A stretch of 64,000 nucleotides of DNA from Candidatus Thalassarchaeum betae (GTDB taxonomy: Archaea > Thermoplasmatota > Poseidoniia > Poseidoniales > Thalassarchaeaceae): contig PSPG01000008.1 of NCBI GenBank assembly GCA_003193925.1, positions 62,001 to 126,000 of the forward strand, read 5' to 3'. The notes under the pieces are model-generated. The model ran no database searches, was not told the origin of the DNA, and saw only the letters and a list, made by a program, of their open reading frames with translations. The position numbers and the translations under genes are program-made. Positions 57,059-64,000 of the stretch are shown here, piece by piece; the first letter of the stretch is position 1, and the number at the start of each line of letters is the position of its first letter.

Positions 57059-59038
57059 ATGGCAAGTGATGCATCGGGATGGTACGCGCGCCTCGATCAC
57101 GAGTGCTCTGACAGGCTCGAGCAGCTCTCTGTGTGGCTCGATTCCTGGGAGGAGGCGATCAGGCACCGGCTGCCGATTGCAGCCACTCTGCCCAGCCACT
57201 GGCCCATCCTGCCTGCCGGGCTCCTCTCCGATCCCGGAGCGGTCCTCGAGCACCTGCTCTCCAGACATGAGGCAGAGCGTGACGGCAGGTCGCCCAGAGG
57301 CGCCCACTCGACCCCGGGAAGGCTCATTGAGTCCATACTCGCGGACGAGTTGAAGAACACCCAGCGCAAGGCGAGGAAGGCTCCGCCTGCGACCTTGTCG
57401 CTAGCTGCCATGCCCCGGGGCTTCTGGGCCTATGCCGAGCGCTTCAACGAGAATGTGGTCGGGGGCTCGGGTGATTCGGAGGAAGTTTCCCAGGATGACG
57501 GAGCGCAGACTCGCTCGGGGATACCCATCCCATTCGCCGACCCTGCGGTCGGAGGTGGCGTCGTCCCATCGCGAGCGATCAGAATCCACGTCCTGCGCAG
57601 CGACGGTTACGATGCCTGCGAGATACGCGAAGACACTCGCAGACTGCTCCAGGGCATGCAGATGGCAGATGCTTCCGAGGCCGCTGTGACATGCACTAGG
57701 AGGAGGCTCCTGCTGGTCTTAGCGCGGGCTGGACTGGTCGATCTCGATGGCGAGGGCGACGAGTCTAGAATCGGGCGCCGCGAGGCTGAGGCGATCCTAG
57801 AGGACGGCGTGCGCTGCGCGGACGTCCTCCGAGGGGAATGGCCGTGGGACGAGGCGCCGCGCCTGCTGGTCAGCAGGCCGCCCTGGCTGCGCATCAAGGA
57901 CCGCTTCCGCGGCCACCCCGAAGGCAGCCAGATGCGCAAGGATCTCTCGAGGGAGTTGCGCGATACGAAGGAGCGCGATGGCAACCTGAGGTTCGCCGCG
58001 CTCAGAGGCAACATCAACCTCTACCGGCTGTTCCTCGAACGCTCGATGCAACTCGTTCGCGAGGGCTGCAGAATCCGCATGGTCGTCCCTGACGCCCTGC
58101 TGCGCGAGAAGAGCAGCATCGCCCTCCGCAAGCTGATGGTCGAGAGGAACGAATGGAGCTCCTCCTGGTCCTTCCCAGAGCCTCAGAGGGTCTTCCCGGG
58201 AGCCTCTCAGGGTGTTCTGGTAGTGGGGGTCACAGTCGGTGGCAGCACCGAGATGATGACTAGCTTCAGCCCTCTCGAAGTCAATGAAATCTCACCCAAT
58301 TCGGGCCTCGACAACAAGGCGCCGTTCCTGGAGTTGGAGCGCGGGCCCTGGTCAGTCTGGACCGACATGTCCTGGGCCGTCCCCAAGATGCCGCGAGACC
58401 CCTACCTGCGGCGAGCCGTGCTCAAGGCTATCGATGAACTCGCCGACCAGCCGCGTCTGGGCGAGGAAGGCAACTGGCTCAACCCCAACGGCAAGCCGAT
58501 TCGGGTGCGGGTCGGGGAAATCGACCAGACGAACTGGTCGTCCAACATCAGCGACTGGAAGATTGGCTCCGGGGGAGTTCCGTTCATCCGAGGTGCGCAC
58601 TTCTGCCTCGAGGACGGTGATGTCAGGATCAACCACCCCGGTTACGACACCGAAATCGAGGATGGGGCGATTGAGCGCTCACAGGCTCTGTGGAACGGGC
58701 CCATCGAGTCGAGGGGTCATTCCCGAGTTGCTTGCCAAGCCATCGTCAACGCCCAGAAGGAGCGCCGCCTCCGCTGGGCGGTCGTCCCACCCGACTGCGT
58801 GCTTGGCAACTCTGTTAATTTCCTAGAGCTCCCAGAGGGGGTCCTCGACAGTTTGGCCGAGGAGCACGGAAGTTTAGACGAGGGACTTCTCTTCGTCGCG
58901 GCCCAACTCAATTCAGAGGCTCTCGACCTCTGGTCGAGGGCTTGGGCTGCTAACAACAACGTGAACAACTACGAAATCGAGAGCCTCCCATTCCCACCTC
59001 CGTCTACCGAAAGCGCCCTGAATTACGCTTTGAGGTAG
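57059..59038 (+). CDS. Divergent Eco57I/TaqI-like N6-adenine methyltransferase with target-recognition-like C-terminus
   Basis: Motif I-like IPFADPAVGGGVVPSRAIRIHV; motif IV-like LLVSRPPWLRIKDRF (catalytic Asn position is Arg); TRD-like GVPFIRGAHFCLEDGDVRI and C-terminal LLFVAAQLNSEALDLWSRAWAANNNVNNYEIESLPFPPP; start ATG 57059. Confidence 0.65.
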   Translation: MASDASGWYARLDHECSDRLEQLSVWLDSWEEAIRHRLPIAATLPSHWPILPAGLLSDPGAVLEHLLSRHEAERDGRSPRGAHSTPGRLIESILADELKNTQRKARKAPPATLSLAAMPRGFWAYAERFNENVVGGSGDSEEVSQDDGAQTRSGIPIPFADPAVGGGVVPSRAIRIHVLRSDGYDACEIREDTRRLLQGMQMADASEAAVTCTRRRLLLVLARAGLVDLDGEGDESRIGRREAEAILEDGVRCADVLRGEWPWDEAPRLLVSRPPWLRIKDRFRGHPEGSQMRKDLSRELRDTKERDGNLRFAALRGNINLYRLFLERSMQLVREGCRIRMVVPDALLREKSSIALRKLMVERNEWSSSWSFPEPQRVFPGASQGVLVVGVTVGGSTEMMTSFSPLEVNEISPNSGLDNKAPFLELERGPWSVWTDMSWAVPKMPRDPYLRRAVLKAIDELADQPRLGEEGNWLNPNGKPIRVRVGEIDQTNWSSNISDWKIGSGGVPFIRGAHFCLEDGDVRINHPGYDTEIEDGAIERSQALWNGPIESRGHSRVACQAIVNAQKERRLRWAVVPPDCVLGNSVNFLELPEGVLDSLAEEHGSLDEGLLFVAAQLNSEALDLWSRAWAANNNVNNYEIESLPFPPPSTESALNYALR

Positions 59039-59185
59039 TGAATCGGGTAGACAGCGTCAATTTGTCGGTAGGATTTTTCCGTATTCCGGATTTATTGATG
59101 CGTCTGCACCAAACAGACTATTATCCGAGCGTGCCGTACGGGGAGCGTTCTATCGCGTTAGCGTTGAATTTAGAGGAAACAAGTT

Positions 59186-59767
59186 ATGGGAGTCCACCCA
59201 AAGATCGGTATCACAGGCCTGCCTAGGTCTGGGAAGTCTGCCGTGCTGGACAAGGTCGTCAGCATGGTCGTCGAGGCGCGTAAGGAGGAATCCCGTGGAC
59301 GCGGAGGAGGCGGTGAGATGAACATCATCGGAGGGATGAGGACTGAGGCGATCATCGAGGACGGTGAGCGAGTCGGGTACGCCTGCGTCGACATCTTCTC
59401 CGGCGACAAGGGCGTGATTGCCCACCGTGAGATAGACTCGCGAACTAGAATCCTCGGCTACGGCATAGACCCCAGCGAGGTGGACAGAGTGGGGGTGCCG
59501 GCCATCCAAAACGCCATCGGCAACTGCGAGATTATGGTCATCGACGAGGTCGGCAAGTTCTCCGTCGAGAGCGAGGCCTTCGTCGCAGTTGTGCGGAAGG
59601 CATTGGATCACGACATACCCACCCTGCTAACACTGCACAAGAAGAGTCGCCACCCTCTGCTGCAGGACATCCGCAGACGGGACGACGGGAGAATCCTGGA
59701 AGTGACCCCTGTTAACCGGGCCCTTCTACCGTACAAGATTCTCAGACTCATCCTAGAGACCTACTGA
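59186..59767 (+). CDS. THEP1-type nucleoside-triphosphatase
   Basis: IGITGLPRSGKSAVLDKVV; IMVIDEVGKFSVESEAFVAVV. Confidence 0.9.
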   Translation: MGVHPKIGITGLPRSGKSAVLDKVVSMVVEARKEESRGRGGGGEMNIIGGMRTEAIIEDGERVGYACVDIFSGDKGVIAHREIDSRTRILGYGIDPSEVDRVGVPAIQNAIGNCEIMVIDEVGKFSVESEAFVAVVRKALDHDIPTLLTLHKKSRHPLLQDIRRRDDGRILEVTPVNRALLPYKILRLILETY

Positions 59768-59793
59768 CGCCCGCTCTGCGGTCAACTTGATGC

Positions 59794-60192
59794 ATGGGTG
59801 TCCACGCTCGATACTCGATGGACTCACCGGCGAGCCGCGTAGAGAGGGTACTCATCGGTCTTGCCGTACCCCTGTACCTGCTGACCGCTCTGGCCATCGC
59901 CGACGGCAGGATAGTAATCCTGTCCGAATCCAACGTCGACGAGGACTCGTTTGCGTACGTGTTCCCCGCCCTCGCTGTGCTGGCAACGCTGCTCTATACC
60001 TACATCCGAGGTGTGGGCTCACGTCCCCATGGCGATTCCCCTCTCGACAGGTGGTTCAGCCGCGAATCCGAGGACGAGATGCGCGAACGACTGAGGCAGG
60101 AGCAGATGGAAGCCGATGTCTCCAGCATGGGCTCGGCATGGGCGGAGAGGGAGAAGGAGCATCTCGAACGCACGCTCGGCGAGGAAGAGTGA
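59794..60192 (+). CDS. Small membrane protein, hypothetical
   Basis: Two hydrophobic segments (VLIGLAVPLYLLTALAIADG; FVFPALAVLATLLYTYI-like) then acidic/charged tail. Confidence 0.55.
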   Translation: MGVHARYSMDSPASRVERVLIGLAVPLYLLTALAIADGRIVILSESNVDEDSFAYVFPALAVLATLLYTYIRGVGSRPHGDSPLDRWFSRESEDEMRERLRQEQMEADVSSMGSAWAEREKEHLERTLGEEE

Positions 60193-60242
60193 GCATCGAA
60201 ACCTTCACTCTCCGAGTGCGTCGTGGGCGAGTTGGGCATACC

Positions 60243-60626
60243 ATGGGCGAAGTTCCGGCGGAGCTGCATTACACCGAGTCGCACGAATGGATCAGGGTCG
60301 TGGCCGACGAGGTCACCGTGGGAATCACTGACTTCGCGCAGAATGCTCTGACAGACGTCGTCTGGGTGGATCTCGCCGAAGTCGGTGCTGCTGTGGATGT
60401 CATGGAGCCATGCGCCAGTGTGGAGTCGGTGAAGTCGGTCAGCGAGATCTACGCTCCAGTCTCGGGGGACATCGTCGATTCCAATATGGAGCTGGAGGAC
60501 GCTCCCGAGCGAATCAACGAGGACCCTTACGGCGATGGCTGGATATTCAGGATGAGCATAGCCGACAGGGCGGATCTCGACGTTCTGCTGGACGCTGCAG
60601 CATATACCGCCTTGATTGGGGAATGA
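60243..60626 (+). CDS. gcvH: Glycine cleavage system H protein
   Basis: LHYTESHEWIRVVADEVTVGITDFAQNALTDVVWVDLAEVGAAVDVMEPCASVESVKSVSEIYAPVSG (lipoyl Lys in ESVKS). Confidence 0.95.
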   Translation: MGEVPAELHYTESHEWIRVVADEVTVGITDFAQNALTDVVWVDLAEVGAAVDVMEPCASVESVKSVSEIYAPVSGDIVDSNMELEDAPERINEDPYGDGWIFRMSIADRADLDVLLDAAAYTALIGE

Positions 60627-61168
60627 AGATGACTGCATCCCACCCACTGTACATCTACGTAGATGGCTCCTGTGAGGAGAACAAAAACGTCACCGCCGAC
60701 ACGCCCGCGGGATGGGGATTCTGTGTGATATCAGGTGACAACGGAGTCGGACGAGGCGGCGGGGACGTCGTCTTCGAGAGGAGCGGGGCGGTCGTCACCG
60801 ACGAGGCTTCTGAGGGATACCTCGGAGCCGAAGTCGGCTCGAACAACACGGCCGAGCTGAGCGCCATCGCGCAAGCCATGAGATGGCTTCTGACCGATGG
60901 TGGCAGCCATGCCGTAGTCATCCGCGGAGACTCCCAGTACGCTCTCAACATAGGCTCGGCGGTATGGAGGGCGAAGGCAAACAGGGACCTCGCGCTGTCT
61001 GTTCAGGCCCTATGGGCCGAAGTCTCCTCCCTGCGCTCATTGACACCCGAGCACATCCGCGCGCACCGGGGGCACCGTTGGAACGAGCGCGCCGACCACC
61101 TCGCGTTCCGAGCGATGCAGGGTGAGAACGCGCTGCCCCTGCAATTCTGGAAACCCGGGCGTCGCTGA
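60623..61168 (+). CDS. rnhA: Ribonuclease H, type 1
   Basis: LYIYVDGSCEEN; GSNNTAELSAIAQAMRWL; VIRGDSQYALNI; HRWNERADHLA. Confidence 0.9.
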   Translation: MKMTASHPLYIYVDGSCEENKNVTADTPAGWGFCVISGDNGVGRGGGDVVFERSGAVVTDEASEGYLGAEVGSNNTAELSAIAQAMRWLLTDGGSHAVVIRGDSQYALNIGSAVWRAKANRDLALSVQALWAEVSSLRSLTPEHIRAHRGHRWNERADHLAFRAMQGENALPLQFWKPGRR

Positions 61169-61585
61169 CTACTCCTGATCTGCCAGCGGCCCGATGCTCA
61201 GCATCACGTAGACGGCTTGGAGCACCATCAGCAAGCCGATGAGCGTCAGAACCAGACCCGCGGGGTCGGGCATGTGGTCCTGCAGCGGGTTGCCCGTGAG
61301 CCATGCGAGAGCGATTGTAACGATGCCGACGCCGAGAAGCTTCCTAGACGAGCCCGATGGATCCTTCCAGAGGTCCATCCACGGAATCAGGCCCTTCCGC
61401 TTGAAGGTCACACGATACCAAGCGACGTAGAGCAATGCCAACCCGGTCAGCCCGATTACCCCCAAGGTGAATGATTCCGAGTCCCAGGGACCGGCCGGTG
61501 CGAGGTCGATAAGCAGTGTGTCGAGCATCATCAGCGCGCCCAATACTGCGTGGGGCCGCCATTCGGGCGCCACTTGCTCGGCCAT
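61169..61585 (-). CDS. Small membrane protein, hypothetical
   Basis: ORF from ATG 61585 with about four hydrophobic segments (LTGLALLYVAWYRV, LLGVGIVTIALAWL, LVLTLIGLLMVLQAVYVML). Confidence 0.6.
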   Translation of the reverse strand: MAEQVAPEWRPHAVLGALMMLDTLLIDLAPAGPWDSESFTLGVIGLTGLALLYVAWYRVTFKRKGLIPWMDLWKDPSGSSRKLLGVGIVTIALAWLTGNPLQDHMPDPAGLVLTLIGLLMVLQAVYVMLSIGPLADQE

Positions 61586-61658
61586 GCTGTCACGAGGCGG
61601 GCCTACGGCTTGAAATCGCCGTAGCGATGATGTCTTCAAGACCACCCCGCAGGCGCTG

Positions 61659-62618
61659 GTGAGGCACATGGGGTACGCAATCGGGTTCAGCGACGTGCAG
61701 GCCGCTGCAGAGAGGGTCAGAGGCACCGTCAAGCGGACTGCCGTGGTTTCCTCAGAGGATCTCAACGAGATGGCGGGCCGAGAAGTCCTGCTGAAGTGCG
61801 AGAACCTGCAGCACGTTGGCGCCTTCAAGTTCCGCGGCGCCACGAACGCGGTGAAGATGCTCGGTGAAGAGGCTGAGAACGGTGTCTGCACTCACAGCAG
61901 CGGCAATCATGCCCAGGCACTGGCCCTCGCAGCGAAGCAGAGGGGGATCCCGGCCTACATCGTGATGCCGGAGACCGCTCCCCGGGTCAAGGTGGCTGGA
62001 GTAGAGAGCCATGATGCCGAGATAACCTTCTGCGAACCTACACTTGCAGCGAGGGAAGCGACGGCTGCAGATGTGATTGAGCGGACCAATGCGACTCTGG
62101 TGCACCCCTACGACGACCCGAACGTCATCGCGGGGCAGGGTACGGCCGCGATGGAGCTCTTCGAGCAGGCGGGCCCGGTGGATGCGATGATCGCCCCCGT
62201 GGGCGGTGGTGGACTGATGTCGGGGACTTGCATCACCACGCGGGCTCTGCTCCCGGAGACCAGACTATTCGGGGTCGAGCCGGAGGGGGCGGACGACGCT
62301 GCCCGCTCGCTGGCCGCTGGCGAGTACATCCCCCAAACGGGCCCAGACACCATCTGCGACGGTCTGCTGACCAGTATGGGGCAATTGACCTGGCCGATAC
62401 TGAAGGACCATCTCGAGGACATCATCACGGTCAGCGATGACGAGGTTATCGAGGCCATGCGGCTTCTGCTCAAGCACCTAGGGATGGTAGTCGAGCCCAG
62501 CGGCGCGACGACACTCGCGGCAATACTGAGACCCGAGTTCAGGGCGCTCGAAGGAATCGACAGAGTGGGGCTCATACTATCGGGTGGCAATGTGGACCCA
62601 GGAGCAATCGCCTACTAG
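61659..62618 (+). CDS. PLP-dependent threonine/serine dehydratase family enzyme
   Basis: LLKCENLQHVGAFKFRGATNAV (PLP Lys), SSGNHAQALALAAKQRGIPAYIVMP, APVGGGGLMSG. Confidence 0.93.
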   Translation: MRHMGYAIGFSDVQAAAERVRGTVKRTAVVSSEDLNEMAGREVLLKCENLQHVGAFKFRGATNAVKMLGEEAENGVCTHSSGNHAQALALAAKQRGIPAYIVMPETAPRVKVAGVESHDAEITFCEPTLAAREATAADVIERTNATLVHPYDDPNVIAGQGTAAMELFEQAGPVDAMIAPVGGGGLMSGTCITTRALLPETRLFGVEPEGADDAARSLAAGEYIPQTGPDTICDGLLTSMGQLTWPILKDHLEDIITVSDDEVIEAMRLLLKHLGMVVEPSGATTLAAILRPEFRALEGIDRVGLILSGGNVDPGAIAY

Positions 62619-62639
62619 GGCGGTCGCTGAGACCGAAGA

Positions 62640-62713
62640 TGGAGCACGGGCCGGGATTTGCACCCGGGTCCATGGATCTGCAGTCCATTGCATAGCTGCT
62701 CTGCCACCCGTGC
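62640..62713 (-). tRNA. tRNA-Cys (GCA), CCA encoded
   Basis: Reverse complement GCACGGGTGGCAGAGCAGCTATGCAATGGACTGCAGATCCATGGACCCGGGTGCAAATCCCGGCCCGTGCTCCA: 7-bp acceptor, ATGGA/TCCAT anticodon stem with CTGCAGA loop, CCGGG/CCCGG T-stem, U73. Confidence 0.95.
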
Positions 62714-62822
62714 AGTGACTCTCGACCCCCGAGGGCCCCTTGAAGACTCTTTGGAAGGCGGCGAGGCCACATTCAGGGGACTTGGCGCATAGTTCATCCC
62801 CAGTCAGCCACCCGCCGGCGAT

Positions 62823-63956
62823 ATGCCTGAGATTTCTTCACGCTACGACGGGCTTGGCGTGGGCTTCGCTCCGTATCTGCAGCCCCCAGGGCCCGAAGTC
62901 GTTCGCTGGACCGTGGGCGAGCCCGGCTTCGATGCTCCGAGCGAGGTCATCGAAGCGGCAATCAAGGGGCTCGAGGATGGCAATACGAAGTACACCCGCG
63001 GAGCCGGCTCGATGGAACTGTGCCAAGCCGTGTCCGACTATCTCGCCCGTCATCACAGTATCGAAGTGGCGGCGGATGACGTGGTCATCACGCCGGGCGC
63101 CAAGCAGGCCCTGCTGTATTCGTTCATGATCACGACCATGCCCGGCGACGAGGCCATCCTGCTCGCTCCCTCGTGGGCTTCCTACGAGCCGATGCTCAAC
63201 CTGATTGGGGCGACCCCAGTGAACGTCCCGGTCAGGAAGGACAACTTCCACCCAGACATCGATGCCATTCGGGCGGCGGTCACCGAGAAGACGCGGATGA
63301 TCCTAATCAACTCGCCCTGCAACCCAACGGGGGCTGTGTTCACCCCCGACGAGATCCAGGCGATTGTCGACATAGCCGCCGAGCACGACTTCTGGATAGT
63401 CTCAGACGAGATCTACGCCAGACTGGTGTGGATGGACTACCCGCACGTCTCCCCCTCGACTCTTCCCGGAGGCAAGGAGCGCACGCTGATAGTCAACGGG
63501 TGGTCGAAGTCATGGGCGATGACGGGGATGAGGCTGGGCTTTCTCACGGGACCCCCCAATGCGATGAGAGCGGCCATAAAGACGCAAGCCAACTCAGCCT
63601 CGCACGTTCCCACTTTCATGATGCACGCGGCTGCGGTGGCGCTGGGTTGCGATGACTCGGTCGAGGAATTCAACCGAGAGTACCTGAAGCGACGCGAAAT
63701 CATGACCGACGGGCTGGCGGAACTTCCAGGTCTGAGGGTGGTCGAGCCAGAGGGAGCGTTCTACGTATTCGTCGATATCACCGCTACGGGAATGACCGAC
63801 ATCGAGTTCGCCGACGGCGCTCTCGAGGCCGGTGTCCAGTTGATTCCGACCTCGCTCATCACCGGCGGCGAGGGCTTCGTCAGAATCTCCTACGCCGCCG
63901 ACGAGGAGGCGATTCACGAAGGGCTGCGGCGCTTGCGAGCGTGGCTTGTGGATTAG
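62823..63956 (+). CDS. PLP-dependent aminotransferase class I (aspartate aminotransferase-like)
   Basis: INSPCNPTGAVFTPDEIQAIVDIAAEHDFWIVSDEIYARLVW; VNGWSKSWAMTGMRLGF. Confidence 0.95.
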   Translation: MPEISSRYDGLGVGFAPYLQPPGPEVVRWTVGEPGFDAPSEVIEAAIKGLEDGNTKYTRGAGSMELCQAVSDYLARHHSIEVAADDVVITPGAKQALLYSFMITTMPGDEAILLAPSWASYEPMLNLIGATPVNVPVRKDNFHPDIDAIRAAVTEKTRMILINSPCNPTGAVFTPDEIQAIVDIAAEHDFWIVSDEIYARLVWMDYPHVSPSTLPGGKERTLIVNGWSKSWAMTGMRLGFLTGPPNAMRAAIKTQANSASHVPTFMMHAAAVALGCDDSVEEFNREYLKRREIMTDGLAELPGLRVVEPEGAFYVFVDITATGMTDIEFADGALEAGVQLIPTSLITGGEGFVRISYAADEEAIHEGLRRLRAWLVD

Positions 63957-64000
63957 TCACCTTGAAATCGGGAAATAGACGCAGAGGACGCATGAGCGGC

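Overview
The window is a gene-dense, GC-rich archaeal chromosome segment. It carries archaeal uS13-uS4-uS11-RpoD, PolD large subunit DP2, primase PriL, NreA with a C-terminal PIP box, the archaeal CoA enzymes pantoate kinase and phosphopantoate-beta-alanine ligase, the KEOPS subunit Pcc1, an MptE-like protein and THEP1. Mixed in are bacterial-looking genes: a bacterial-type LeuRS, a bacterial-type MetK, a monothiol glutaredoxin next to BolA, GcvH, and class II fumarase. This mix, together with large secreted Asp/Ca-repeat proteins and SAP-domain membrane proteins, suggests a marine Poseidoniia (Marine Group II/III-like) euryarchaeote; that placement is inference. Most of the window is ordinary housekeeping. 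The places worth a second look are: (1) a ~1 kb purine-rich, apparently non-coding repeat region with GC-rich hairpins and a promoter-like box (29.4-30.4 kb); (2) a class II fumarase with an N-terminal ribbon-helix-helix-like domain; (3) a divergent Eco57I/TaqI-like methyltransferase with an altered catalytic motif; (4) a frameshift/short deletion inside korA; (5) a ~217 bp duplicated promoter/SAP-start segment flanking a secreted-protein gene; (6) a tandem pair of zinc-ribbon membrane proteins with repeated C-C-C-H motifs; (7) a wHTH-STAND-like ATPase; (8) a VWA + TSP3 giant surface protein; (9) an archaeal CDIN1-like TPD protein. No CRISPR array, rRNA operon, transposase or prophage was recognised. 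One tRNA (Cys, with encoded CCA) was found.
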